Below are positions 23,001 through 31,487 of a stretch of DNA of 64,000 bases, piece by piece. The stretch spans positions 62,001 to 126,000 of the forward strand of contig JAZGTN010000044.1 in assembly GCA_037783415.1 (NCBI GenBank), written 5' to 3'. Position 1 is the first letter of the stretch. Every line of letters starts with the position of its first letter. Under the pieces are notes generated by a model, which saw only the letters and a list, made by a program, of their open reading frames with translations, did no database searches and was not told the DNA's origin. Position numbers and translations under genes: made by a program. Source of the stretch: Leptasterias polaris. Lineage: Eukaryota > Echinodermata > Asteroidea > Forcipulatida > Asteriidae.

Positions 23001-26000
23001 CAGTCTGGCTCTTGAAAATATGCATAAATAGTTAATTATGTGTAGAGATTAGGTGCCACACAAAAGTTTGGTGAAGAGAAAAGCATGTTTAAAGTTAGTT
23101 GGTGGACTGTACAGCAACCGGGACACTAAGGACTGGGTCTTCACACTGTTACTCTCTAAATAACTCTGTCATTACCACACACTGTAGACTGGGTCCCCAC
23201 ACTGTTATTCTCTAAATAACTCTGTCATTTAATACCACACACTGTAGACTGGGTCTTCACACTGTTACTCTCTAAATAACTCTGTCATTACCACACACTG
23301 TAGACTGGGTCTTCACACTGTTACTCTCTAAATAACTCGGTCATTACCACACACTGTAGACTGGGTCTTCACACTGTTACTCTCTAAATAACTCTGTCAT
23401 TACCACACACTGTAGACTGGGTCTTCACACTGTTACTCTCTAAATAACTCTGTCATTACCACACACTGTAGACTGGGTCTTCACACTGTTACTCTCTAAA
23501 TAACTCTGTCATTACCACACACTGTAGACTGGGTCTTCACACTGTTACTCTCTAAATAACTCTGTCATTACCACACACTGTAGACTGGGTCTTCACACTG
23601 TTACTCTCTAAATAACTCTGTCATTACCACACACTGTAGACTGGGTCTTCACACTGTTATTCTCTAAATAACTCTGTCATTACCACACACTGTAGACTGG
23701 GTCTTCACACTGTTATTCTCTAAATAACCTGGTCACTACCACGCACTGTAGACTGGGTCTTCACACTGTTATTCTCTAAATAACCCCGGTCATTACCACA
23801 CACTGTAGACTGGGTCTTCACACTGTTATTCTCTAAAAAAACCTGGTCACTACTACGCACTGTAGACTGGGTGTTCACACTGTTATTCTCTAAATAACCT
23901 GGTCACTACCACGCACTGTAGACTGGGTCTTCACACTGTTATTCTCTTTAAAAAACCTGGTCACTACTATGCACTGTAGACTGGGTCTTCACACTGTTAT
24001 TCTCTAAATAACCCCGGTCATTACCACACACTGTAGACTGGGTCTTCACACTGTTATTCTCTAAAAAAAACCTGGTCACTACTATGCACTGTAGACTGGG
24101 TGTTCACACTGTTATTCTCTAAATAACCTGGTCACTACCACGCACTGTAGACTGGGTCTTCACACTGTTATTCTCTAAATAACCTGGTCACTACCACACA
24201 CTGTAGACTGGGTCTTCACACTGTTATTCTCGAAATAACCCGGTCATTACCACACACACTGTAGCCTGGGTGTTCACACTGTTATTCTCTAAAAAAAACC
24301 TGGTCACTACTACGCACTGTAGACTGGGTCTTCACACTGTTATTCTCTAAATAACCCGGTCATTACCACACACTGTAGACTGGGTCTTCACACTGTTATT
24401 CTCTAAATAACCTGGTCACTACCACGCACTGTAGACTGGGTCTTCACACTGTTATTCTCTAAATAACCCGGTCATTACCACACACACTGTAGCCTGGGTG
24501 TTCACACTGTTATTCTCTAAATAACTCGGTCACTACTATGCACTGTTGACTGGGTCTTCACACTGTTATTTTCTAAATAACCCGGTCACTACCGTTCACA
24601 GACTGGGTTCTCAGACAGTTATTTTTTTTTCAACTAGCTTCTTGTTTTCATGACAGATTTTAAAAATAAATTGTGTGACAAGAATCATAGTATATTGTGT
24701 AGTTTTAATCAATTTGTTTTCTTTTATTTTCTTCAGTTGCCATGGTAATCTGATTGTTCATGGTGACATGATAAACAAACTCTTCATACAAACACTTGGT
24801 TGGACAATGATCAGCCAATCAGATGACTGCAAGCAAAGACCATACAGGTATATTTTATCTACTTTTAAATTGCTATCTGTGTGGATGTGTTTCAGTTTGT
24901 AGTGACATTCAAACCAAGGACTTTTGCGCACGGTCCAAATAGAAATCTTTTTTTAATTTGAAATGTTGGCATCTCTGGAGGATGGTTTGTGAAAGACTTC
25001 ATTGCCCTCAGCTTATCTGGTCCTCTGGAGTCAGAACAAAGTGGCTATAATCGGTTTGCCTTCCATTGAATTGGGATTATAGCTCAAGTTGAAAGAGCTC
25101 TGACTAAAATTATGAATTAAAAAATTAAATCACACAAACCTTTTACGACCGTTTTCCGTTTGGTTATTTCCAAAGTGCTTGCAAAATGTTGTTACACATG
25201 ACCAAGTATGACCTGAGATCATAACTTATTGCTGCAATCGCAATGGAGACGCATTGCGATCACCATTGCCCGTATTTTAAGCAATTGTTTGGTTGGGGTA
25301 GGAACTTGGTATCTAACTCTGCTGGTGGAAACCTAAGAGTTGGGCTTGAAATTCTTATGTCTGTCGTGCATAATGCGTAGTGCGCAATTCTGAAAATGCA
25401 TGCCAAGCAATCCAAACAATTTTCACGTGTAACTCAGTGTGCAAATTATGTGAATTGCTTGGCGTTTACATGTTAACGCATAGCGCACTATGAATAATTT
25501 GGGTCGGAAATCTATGTGTCTGTCATCCATTATGTGTGATGCGCAGTGCAAAAAAAAAATTATAATAATAAACCAATTGGGTATGAACGGAACGTCTCTT
25601 TCCAAAAATGTTATGGGCAGAGTGTTGAAAACCAACAATGACAACAAACGTTGGCTTAATATATATTTTAGTTTGATCTGGAAATGATGATGTTCTGATA
25701 TAAAAAAAACGACACACACTTGAAAAAAAGGGTTTAAATCATGGCATCCCACCAAACACCAAACATTGTTCTGAACATACATGGTCGTGGAGGATTAGTA
25801 ACGCATTAGTAACAGATTAGCAGCAGCTGTGCATCGATGTCCAGACCAGCTGACGCTCCTTTGTTAGGTGAAACCACAGTCAAGTATCAGTTCTTTTGTC
25901 CGAGCGTGCTTCTTAAGACGGGGATACAAGGTGTGAAACGGTTGCTTTCAGATTCCCAAACGGTTGAAGCTGAAAAAATGAACCGTTTTGGGTAACCGTT

Positions 26001-29000
26001 CTACGGTTCCAAGACCATTTCTATTCGGACTGCGCGCCTTACAACAAAATGGACAACAGGTTGCTATCACAAAGGAAATGATGGGGTCCACGTTTATAAG
26101 CACAAAGGGTAAACCAAGGAAGGTCCACGATAGGAAGTGTTGGTATGTGTGTGCGTGCATGTGTGTGTCATTGCAGAGTATATGGCTTATGTGTATGACT
26201 CTTATTGTTCAGATAAAGGAAGTGAAGCAAGGAAGGCAAACCTTTATAGCAAGTAACTTTATTGTGAAGCTATTAAACTAAAGCATCGTCTTCACCAAAC
26301 GTGTTCAATTATTAGAAAACATACCAAAATGTATATTAGTTTGTCTATATTTGGGGAAAAGTTTGGTACTGTACTTAGTTACCTTTATGAAGTTGTAGAC
26401 AATGTACAAATCTTGTATCTTGACCTTCGTTTTAAATTTGGCTGTTACCATGGTAATTTCTGATTTGATTGTAGTTGCCTAAGACAAGCTGCTTATTCAA
26501 CTCTGGAGACATGGCTTGAGACTGTGGGAGCATGTACTGGAATTGAGTCTAGTGCTGATAAACTGCTGGAGCATATATTGTATGATGCAAGCCCCCAGAT
26601 ACAAACAACAAAGGTAGCTTTAATTAGCAAGGGATTCTTTTGCACTTAACTGGCCTAACAAATAATATTAGTCGTTTATAAAGTGCCTTTGTCACAGGAT
26701 TCAAAGCCCTGTGACTGGTATGACAGGTATGATGTGTATAGATTATGAGACCCTTTATAGCAAGGGGTTTACAAGGTGCTGTGGCATAATCTGCAGTCAA
26801 CCATAACAGGAACACCGGGGCAAACCCCTTCTCTAAACGATAAGTGTTCTGGGTTCTTTTACATGCATAACACAACACACAGGACCTACGGTTTTATGTC
26901 CCATCCGAAGGACGAAGCACTAATGGTCAAGTGTCTTGCTTAAGGACACAAGTATCAAGACTGGGACCCAAACCAACACTCTGCTGATCAGAACTTGAAT
27001 CTGGTGTGCTAGGCTGCTTGGCCACAACACACCATGGGTCTTGAATCCACATTCAAGACCTTTAGGTAACTGATGTTGGGAACAGGTGGACTACATGCTT
27101 GCATCACAGGAAAGCCCCAGGCTAAGCAACCTTTGGGAAAAACACACGCACAATTACATCCTTCGTAGATTTATCACGATTGAAATCCAGCTTCATAGTT
27201 TTAATTTGGTTGGTTTCTTTTTACATCAGTTAAAAATGACAGCTGAGGACAAACCAGCCCCATCAATGACCAACATAATGCTGTCTGGGAAAGCCAAACA
27301 GAAAGGACAAAGCGCTTCTGCAGAGAATGCTAACAGTCTGACAGGCCAGCAGCGAATTGACCATCTTGCTAATAGACAAATGTGTCTAGCTTCACTTAAA
27401 GGTAAGGTATGGACTCATCAGGAACACAGAAATTAGCAGGGATGACCTAGTCACATGCATGTACTTTGTTAAGGTTTTTGTTTTACAACCTTCAGTGTTC
27501 AGGGGTCGAAATTAAACTACATTGCTCACTAGCCAGCAGGGACAGTAGATTTTTTTTTTTACTGGCCCGCCAGAAGATTTGGTGGCCCACCGTTTTGTAA
27601 TTTAAAACTCGATCAGCATCATTTTCGGCGGGCAGTCAGTGCACATGTACAAACCTCGAACACTCTACTATACAAAAAAAACTATTATTTTAACAACCAA
27701 CATCCAAAGCAGATGGGAGGTTATTTAAAACAAATATATATTGTACATTATTTAACTTTCTAAAAGGCCCCCCCCCAAAAATTTATGTTAAATGGTTACC
27801 CAACCGACCCTAACTTTACGAACCTAATCTTTTTATTCGGCTTGAAAAAAAAATGAAAAAAAATATAAAAAAATTAAGGTACCATGGACAAAATGTCAGA
27901 CTTTGACCAACTTAACATGTTTTTAACAAAATTGTACTAAATACCAGAACACATCCATCAAGACAATTTTACCGATATCTCCGTGATTTGAGTCTCATGA
28001 TTTTGTGATCCACGGTCGTCGCATCGTGTTTCCTACAAAAGTATCCAGCGAAAAATACCCACAATTCAAAATACCCACAATTCAAAGCACAGCGTGCACG
28101 TGTGTACACGACAAGAAAGCGCAATTTACAGAGGGCAATTTGATTATTGCGCAAATTGTTGTTTGATAAGCTAATAGAGCTGGCAATTCTGCACAGCGCA
28201 AACTGAAGATTGCGCGAGAGTTTGTCCAATTCGTTGTGCAAATCTGTTAATTGCGCTCGACAGAAGAACAAGAGTGGACTCCTCAGAAGTCGAAAGCGGA
28301 CGATTTGGGGCATCTTTTCAGCCGAAAATTTATCTTTTTTTGAAATATATCTGACACAATCATACCTTTATATTAACCAGAAACATCTCCTGCGTACCTC
28401 ATGTGAGTTTAAAGTATACTGAAGAGGTCTTCGATGGATTTCGGAGCAGTTTTTTTTTCACTCGCTATTTAGGGAAAAATGTTCACTGTCCCACCGGGCT
28501 ATCGTTTTGGGGGTAATCGGTGGCCCAGAGATATTTTCACTGGTATGGGGCCAGCGTTAATTTCGACTCCTGGTGTTGAAGATAACACATCCAGCACAGC
28601 TGATTATTTGAATCCCAAATGGTTAATGAAACTTATTTTATGAAGTTTAAAGTTTTCATTTCAATCACACATTCCCAGAACATGTCTTTATTGCCAAGAT
28701 TTTCTCCGTGAAACTGCCATGACCAAAGCAAAGTTTTGAAGTCTTGAGGGCTGCTTTAGATAGTGCTGTTGAGGTGTTTTGATCCATGTCACAAACATGA
28801 TTGGCTGAGGTTTCTTTTAAATCATTTTAAATACAGCGGATAAATACAAACAAAATGAACCAAGGAATCCAGAGAAACAATATTTCAATGCCATTCATGA
28901 CTGAAGAACAAACACCATTAAACCTTTCTGGGATACTTTTTAACCAAAATGTAGATATTAAAAATTGAAAGATTGATTTTATTAATGAATCTGATTGCAG

Positions 29001-31487
29001 TGTTACGATGTATTATCATGAATCTTGGAAGCAGAGTGAAGCCTGATGTCCACAAGGTAATGTCATAAGAATGATTAATATGCTATTTTATTAACCATCA
29101 ATTGAAACAGTTTACTAGCCAGCAGGTTGCATAAAAGCATCCATTTCATCAACTGAAGGCCTGTAGCCTTGTTTGGATACGGTGGCCACTATAGGAGTAC
29201 ACTATTTGGTTTGGTTGTATACAGACAGATTCACCCAAACCACCATATTATCTCAAAATGGCATGAGACTTGACTTTAAGCCAAGTTAGACAAAATGGCA
29301 AAGTACAAAATAAACAGAATTTACAAATTTCTGTTTGTTCAACTGACCCAAAAAGATCATCAACCAACACGACCTACGACCTTACAGTCAGATCTGACCT
29401 TGGATACATGGACACCAATGATTCTCATAATGACATTTGTTTCTACATGGCATTTGGGTATAGTGACAATATAATGGGAAATCATGATTGGTGAAGGATC
29501 AAGGTATAAATCTGCTGATGGTAAATCTCTCATGGTTCATTAGTTATGTTAACGGGCTGGTTTAACCGCTTGTTCCATTGCTACAGACATTCTACCATTA
29601 AAGGGTAGGGGACACTACAAAAAATAATCAATGCTTTTATCAGGCATGTATCTTGCTAACTGATGAGCTTGTTTCCCTTGCTCTTATTGAAGAACTCTTC
29701 AACGTTTTGTTGATTAATTAAAAAGATGAATCAAAAAACATGTAAGAATCCCCTTCTGCGTAGATTGAACAATCTATCACTGAACTAACCATTTTTCAAT
29801 ATTCAAAACTGACTTGTTATTTACCCGCAGGATGTCCATGACTTTGCCATCCCACTACTTGTTCGTATTCAGCAAGTTTCCCTTTGCCTCAGCCCTGCTC
29901 CGTACTCCAGTGTGGATTGTCGTAAAGCACTTTACCATGTGCTTCTATCATGTGTTATTGCACCTCATCCTAGATGGCCATCTCCCATACAGTGTGCTAC
30001 CAGCTTGTTCAGCCGTGGACGACAAGACACAAGTATAACGGTTAGTTTTCATGCATATGACAGTTGAGAATATTTCTCATCAAGATGATTGGTTTTCCTA
30101 ATAATGTATTAATCAATATTTTAGAACACAAATTAGATTTTTTTGTTTTTTGTGTGTGATTGATACCATAACTATAAGCTTCTATACTGTTTATTTTGGG
30201 CATCAACAGGTTGCTAGTTTTTGCACTGAAGCATCCGTCATTTGTCAATCAATTATCCATCCAAGAGTGCCGTCTCTCCAGCAACCTTTTAACCTTGCTC
30301 AACTTGACCCAAAAAGATCATCAACCAACACGACCTACGACCTTACAGTCAGATCTGACCTTGGATACATGGACACCAATGATGTAAAAGATCACACCAT
30401 GGCTGTGTCCAGCTTTGATGATTGGAGAGCACCACCAAGTGATAAGGAGGAGCCATTGTCTGGAAGTCAGCCACAGGTTTCAACTACCATGTTAGATAAT
30501 CTAGACCAGCCAGGAGAAGAGGTGTCAGATGATTCAGAAGATGAGGAGGATATCAAAGAAGAATATCAGGGTAGTGAGGATGACAAACAGCTGAAAGATA
30601 ATACTATCCAGCTTAAAGAAATGACTAAGGATAATCCAGAAACTTCACCCAATCAAGAGCCTATGAGCTGCAGTTGGATTGAAGCTGGGGGTCAGACAGC
30701 TGGAGATCACATCATTAATACCTCTGAACATGGAGATGTGGATCCTCCAGCGACATCTTTGGATGATGGGAAACAGTTCTCCCCAAGGAGACGCTCAAAG
30801 AGACAACTAACAAAGCTTAAGAATGAGGCAAGGAATGAAGAAAATGATGCAGATGAAAAAGTCACAAAGAAAGTGAAGAAAGGCAAATCACAAGATAAAG
30901 ACAAGATTAATGTGGGTGATGCTGAAGATAAAGTAAGTAGTCAGCAGGAATTAAGTAAAGAAGCTGTGTTTGGCATTTCAATAGCAATAAAACATACTCA
31001 TAAGGGACAGATTATTTTACCCTTCCTCAGTTTGAATGAATTATTTTGCATGGGGAAATACAAGATGGTACATTATGATACAGGCCTTCAATGTTCTATT
31101 TAAAAGGTCATAAATAGATCAAAGTGTGGAATTCTTACACCTTCATTTATCGATGAGCAAATAGAATTAGCTGTTGCAAACTGCTTACCAGCCAAAAGGA
31201 CTTATGTTATAAATGCCAAAAATAGTACATGGTCTGACGATTCCACCTACGCTGTCTGCTAGGGTTGAAACGTTGGGCCATAAACTATTTTTCAGCTTCA
31301 TTTATCATCAGAACAATGCTGGTGCATTATCAACAAACCTCCATAAAGTTTCTTAAATTTTCAAACAGATCAGAGAATTTGAAACATTCTTCTTTTTTGT
31401 TGTTGACAGGCTGGAAGTGAAGAGACGACTGACGAGACGGCTTCCATGCTGGCAAGTTTTGTGGACTCATTGCCAGATGAAGACTAA
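7886..31487 (+). CDS. PELP1: PELP1 (proline-, glutamic acid- and leucine-rich protein 1; Rix1 family)
   Basis: Exons joined by phase: 7886-8083, (11189-11305, uncertain), 17055-17119, 17417-17522, 18593-18742, 19046-19174, 19547-19697, 20252-20378, 21149-21236, 22568-22662, 24737-24847, 26475-26613, 27230-27401, 29001-29056, 29831-30040, 30210-30932, 31410-31487; about 865-904 residues. Family matches to human PELP1 include SSKTRLEGVSLL, VEIFQQHCLSWVRLL, SACIQYFPGPCG, GGIKHVEAW, IIHPRVPSLQQP, an acidic tail, and the C-terminal ETASMLASFVDSLPDED (human DTAAMLADFIDCPPDDE). PELP1 is the nuclear/nucleolar scaffold of the Rix1-TEX10-WDR18-SENP3 complex needed for 60S maturation. The long vertebrate proline-rich region is essentially absent. 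Identity of the core is firm; the first two exons are less certain. Confidence 0.88.
8144..8192. mobile_element. deleted copy of the palindromic MITE
   Basis: It starts TAGTTGC, jumps to AAGCCCGTCGGGAAAGGAGG and ends TTATCGCAACTA, so one arm plus the tip of the other of the 7391-7499 element remain. It lies just inside PELP1 intron 1. Confidence 0.8.
8400..8830. mobile_element. interspersed repeat family R2, copy 1
   Basis: It shares GACATGTACAAAATCCTATTC, AATCCACTCCGCAAAAAAAA, GTTGCAAAAAAT and CAATATGGCCGC in the same order with 9300-9720, and in reverse with 12255-12545 plus 10625-10664. It ends near a short hairpin (CTATAAGGCTC...GAGCCTTATAG) at 8829-8858. Confidence 0.7.
9110..9200. repeat. 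GC-rich inverted repeat
   Basis: GCGCGGTGTGCGC and GCGCACACCGCGC face each other around CGGAGCCTTCCAATTGGCTTCCG, itself a near-palindrome. It could be a short foldback element; no target duplication was found. Confidence 0.6.
9300..9800. mobile_element. interspersed repeat family R2, copy 2
   Basis: Second direct copy, with the same order of blocks as 8400-8830, including GATTCGATCCGCTATCGTCTC and TTCCGGTAACAATATGGCCG. The latter block shows the pre-insertion state of the site split by the hAT-like element at 10665. Confidence 0.7.
10665..12254. mobile_element. hAT-like element with 8-bp target-site duplication, inside an R2 repeat
   Basis: Ends are CAGTGTTGGAG and the complement of CAGTGTTGTAG. 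The 8-bp sequence ATTGTTAC flanks both sides (10657-10664 and 12255-12262). Deleting the element and one ATTGTTAC rebuilds the intact R2 sequence seen at 9300-9720, which dates it as a younger nested insertion. Both ends carry GGTCTC-type simple repeats (10677-10810 and 12116-12240). No transposase reading frame is visible. The candidate PELP1 exon 11189-11305 lies inside it. Confidence 0.85.
11189..11305 (+). CDS. candidate PELP1 exon 2 (inside a hAT-like element)
   Basis: A 39-codon open exon, DIEFVDNTTGECKAFGSKVL onward, is bounded by TTTTTAAG and ATTT/GTGAGT. It is phase 0 at both ends and so could join 8083 to 17055 without a frame break. I do not recognise it in human PELP1. Its position inside a transposon means it may be a transposon remnant, an exonised piece, or chance. 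Confidence 0.35.
12255..12545. mobile_element. R2 repeat, reverse copy split by the hAT-like insertion
   Basis: Reverse complement of 8400-8760 and 9300-9720; the rest of the same copy is at about 10625-10664 on the other side of the hAT-like element. Confidence 0.7.
12563..13046. mobile_element. foldback/MITE with about 170-bp imperfect arms
   Basis: AGCCCTACTGCTGAATTTA, GGGGAAATTGATTGC, GGTTCCCTCAACAA and CAACTGCTGCAATCTAATG in the left arm reappear inverted in the right arm (12880-13046), which ends CAGTGCCAGTAGGGCT. A hAT-like element has inserted at its right edge. Confidence 0.75.
13053..13880. mobile_element. non-autonomous hAT-like element, 8-bp target duplication
   Basis: The 828-bp element has ends TAAGCTTGGGCGATA and TATCGCCCAAGCTTA. 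CTATCTAG flanks it at 13045-13052 and 13881-13888. Sub-terminal ATATCG-rich blocks repeat in opposite orientation at the two ends. There is no transposase frame. Ends of this kind are common in animal hAT elements. Confidence 0.88.
13889..14574. repeat. dispersed inverted-repeat fragments in the PELP1 intron
   Basis: Blocks such as GTTGGGAACGGTCCCAACTT (14095-14114), which is self-complementary, and TTGGGGCGTGTAAC / TTGGGACGATTGTCAAG (about 14495-14550) look like remnants of one repeat family. No gene is seen. Confidence 0.5.
14575..14778. mobile_element. MITE copy, CCCAATTTTATGGCTCTGC-type ends
   Basis: It starts GTGCCCAATTTTATGGCTCT and ends AGCAGAGCCATGAAATTGGG, with arms like the element at 1166-1351 but a different, partly rearranged middle. 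Confidence 0.75.
15204..15960. mobile_element. mariner-type MITE copy 1 with TA flanks
   Basis: Ends are GACTGTGAAAGTCTCG and CGAGACTTGCACAGTC, each next to TA. Internal blocks match, in reverse orientation, the element at 17574-18276. It is interrupted by a SINE. Confidence 0.7.
15540..15835 (+). mobile_element. tRNA-derived SINE
   Basis: The head reads GTCATGGCCGAGTGGATAAG with A box TGGCCGAGTGG and B box GGTTCGAATCC, like a leucine/serine-type tRNA. The tRNA-unrelated body follows (TTAAGCAAGACACTTAACC, TTCGTCCTTCGGATGGGACG, GAACCCAGTGCACTTATCG). A reversed copy is at 26680-27035. The head is attached to a repeat body, so it is not annotated as a functional tRNA gene. Confidence 0.85.
16055..16350. 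repeat. local duplications with internal hairpins
   Basis: CACACTGGGTTCTCAACGGC-type units repeat about five times. A block from GCACACTGGTTACAGG to CCTGTAACCAGTGTGC, which can form a hairpin, occurs twice (about 16150-16213 and 16267-16333). Confidence 0.8.
17055..17119 (+). CDS. PELP1: PELP1 exon 3
   Basis: The acceptor is TTTTTCTAG and the donor ACAAG/GTACAG. It reads KSGVLSTWVGHINSCLNSSK-T and ends in phase 2. It is continued by R-LEGVSLL in the next exon, matching human LSSIKTRFEGLCLL. Confidence 0.85.
17417..17522 (+). CDS. PELP1: PELP1 exon 4
   Basis: It reads LEGVSLLRTLVPQCPVEIFQ, then QHCLSWVRLLTQSLQ, close to the human ELFQQHCVSWLRSIQQVLQ segment, the most conserved stretch of the RIX1 domain. 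Confidence 0.92.
17574..18276. mobile_element. mariner-type MITE copy 2 with TA flanks
   Basis: Ends are GACTCTGCAAGTCTCGCGCG and CGCGCGAGACTTCCACAGTC, bordered by TA. It shares GGGACCATAGTGGTCCCAAC-type sequence and GTTTTCTCGTTCGG with copy 1 at 15204-15960, in the opposite orientation. It lies in the intron after PELP1 exon 4. Confidence 0.75.
18593..18742 (+). CDS. PELP1: PELP1 exon 5
   Basis: Fifty codons, SYDSPPVISLVARTLQIILQ then DAAQVSELSREVSNSCISII, helical repeat sequence of the RIX1 domain. The acceptor is TTGTTTGCAG and the donor CAGCTG/GTAGAT. Confidence 0.88.
19046..19174 (+). CDS. PELP1: PELP1 exon 6
   Basis: It reads DSAMSILSACIQYFPGPCGP, then FRTRVENFFLQIMSRDEISDIS, aligning with human ALEGMKACMTYFPRACGSLKGKLASFFL. 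Confidence 0.92.
19291..19385. mobile_element. diverged short MITE
   Basis: It runs from CAGTGCCCAATGTTACGGCA to AGTGCCATGATATTGGAT, imperfect inverted ends recalling the 1166-1351 family. It is old and short. Confidence 0.45.
19547..19697 (+). CDS. PELP1: PELP1 exon 7
   Basis: It reads AASRCLALLPRVGGGGQGGI, then KHVEAWSFFCHRVLSSMRIV, matching human LPSLGAGFSQGLKHTESW. It ends in phase 1. Confidence 0.92.
20020..20085. repeat. short 9-bp tandem repeat
   Basis: About seven copies of GAGTTTTAA in the intron after exon 7. Confidence 0.85.
20252..20378 (+). CDS. PELP1: PELP1 exon 8
   Basis: It continues phase 1 to phase 2 and encodes SQGESSYTPLALPAAPTKEP, then a helix RTCTLIRHFKILSACLQQMI. The Ser/Pro part is a probable loop. 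Confidence 0.85.
20865..20965 (-). mobile_element. tRNA-like SINE fragment
   Basis: On the minus strand GCTCGGTGGTCTAGCGGTTA (A-box-like) and GGCTTAAATCC (B-box-like) are spaced as in a tRNA head. It is degraded. Confidence 0.55.
21149..21236 (+). CDS. PELP1: PELP1 exon 9
   Basis: It encodes AEFPEIVKIPVNPVLSLCYR, then VLALNGRML; the donor is ATGCTT/GTAAGT. It corresponds to human SSEFGAPVSVPVQEILDFICRTL. Confidence 0.9.
21985..22260 (+). mobile_element. tRNA-derived SINE copy
   Basis: The tRNA-like head has GGTCAAGTGGTTAGACTT and B-box-like GGGTTTGATTTC. It is followed by an unrelated body and an AAACAAACAAACAAAC-type tail near 22255-22272. Confidence 0.55.
22568..22662 (+). CDS. PELP1: PELP1 exon 10
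   Basis: It encodes SKKVSLKWTLLAGSLSTIHT, then EAFSILSALIS; the human counterpart is LPSIHLEALDLLSALI. Confidence 0.9.
23131..24622. repeat. 56-bp satellite, about 26 copies, in a PELP1 intron
   Basis: The unit includes ACTGGGTCTTCACACTGTTA, CTCTCTAAATAACTCTGTCA and TTACCACACACTGTAG. The left copies are nearly identical. From about 23650 rightwards the units diverge (CCTGGTCACTACCACGC variants, insertions of A-runs), a typical core/edge pattern. Acceptor TTCTTCAG of exon 11 follows at 24736. Confidence 0.95.
24737..24847 (+). CDS. PELP1: PELP1 exon 11
   Basis: It encodes CHGNLIVHGDMINKLFIQTL, then GWTMISQSDDCKQRPY, both phases 2. Human LLRFGILIGRLLPQVLNSWS...QERPYS aligns. Confidence 0.88.
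25280..25560. repeat. internal direct/inverted repeat, possible decayed element
   Basis: GAAATTCTTATGTCTGTC...TGCGTAGTGCGC recurs as GAAATCTATGTGTCTGTC...GTGATGCGCAGTGC. Between them CCAAGCAATCC and GAATTGCTTGG face each other. No gene is seen in this intron. Confidence 0.45.
26475..26613 (+). CDS. PELP1: PELP1 exon 12
   Basis: It encodes CLRQAAYSTLETWLETVGAC, then TGIESSADKLLEHILYDASP. Human VRTKVYAILELWVQVCGASAG...LLTHLLSDISP aligns well. It ends in phase 0. Confidence 0.92.
26680..27035 (-). mobile_element. tRNA-derived SINE, reverse copy
   Basis: Reverse counterpart of 15540-15835: CGTCCCATCCGAAGG-like body and TTAAGGACAC segment (26890-26950), then the tRNA-like head in reverse with the complement of GGCCAAGCAGCC near 27015. 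It lies between exons 12 and 13. Confidence 0.8.
27230..27401 (+). CDS. PELP1: PELP1 exon 13
   Basis: It encodes LKMTAEDKPAPSMTNIMLSG, then KAKQKGQSASAENANSLTGQ, a basic/serine-rich loop matching the human KKLKLDVGEAMAP... region in position. The acceptor is TTTACATCAG. An apparently longer frame starting at 27086 only extends into the intron. Confidence 0.85.
27500..28572. mobile_element. hAT-like element with 5-bp target duplication GTGTT
   Basis: The ends, CAGGGGTCGAAATTAA and TTAATTTCGACTCCTG, are inverted repeats. GTGTT flanks at 27495-27499 and 28573-28577. GGTGGCCCACCG / GGTGGCCCAGAG blocks lie near each end. The same end type and 5-bp duplication occur in the element at 61883. There is no transposase frame. 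Confidence 0.82.
29001..29056 (+). CDS. PELP1: PELP1 exon 14
   Basis: Short exon VLRCIIMNLGSRVKPDVHK; human LRGLSRTILMCGPLIKEETHRR aligns. It is phase 1 to 0. Confidence 0.85.
29344..29422 (+). repeat. 79-bp exact intronic copy of PELP1 coding sequence
   Basis: Identical to 30305-30383 inside exon 16 (TGACCCAAAAAGATCATCAA to ACACCAATGAT), 961 bp upstream. The flanks are unrelated and no splice sites fit, so it is not annotated as an exon. Confidence 0.9.
29831..30040 (+). CDS. PELP1: PELP1 exon 15
   Basis: Seventy codons, DVHDFAIPLLVRIQQVSLCL then SPAPYSSVDCRKALYHVLLS; human LHDLVLPLVMGVQQ...SSRCRRELYCLLLALLL aligns. Confidence 0.92.
30210..30932 (+). CDS. PELP1: PELP1 exon 16, with the acidic tail
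   Basis: 241 codons. It opens VASFCTEASVICQSIIHPRV-PSLQQP, matching human EVSSFCSEALVTCAALTHPRVPPLQP. It then becomes disordered, with acidic runs (DDSEDEEDIKEEYQGSEDD) and a lysine/arginine-rich stretch (RRRSKRQLTKLK, VTKKVKKGK) that may be a nuclear localisation signal. The donor is GATAAA/GTAAGT. The vertebrate poly-proline and poly-glutamate blocks are not present. Confidence 0.92.
31410..31487 (+). CDS. PELP1: PELP1 last exon
   Basis: It reads AGSEETTDETASMLASFVDS-LPDED then TAA. Human ends with DDTAAMLADFIDCPPDDE, so this conserved C-terminal motif confirms the gene and its end. Confidence 0.93.
   Translation, partial: AGSEETTDETASMLASFVDSLPDED

Noticed and set aside
25988..26281. 97-codon frame in a PELP1 intron
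   Set aside because: No family recognised, no splice signals, ends in low-complexity GTGTGTG-type sequence.
29270..29494. 74-codon frame containing the duplicated PELP1 segment as an extra exon
   Set aside because: No acceptor or donor gives a frame-keeping exon, and the flanks are not coding-like.
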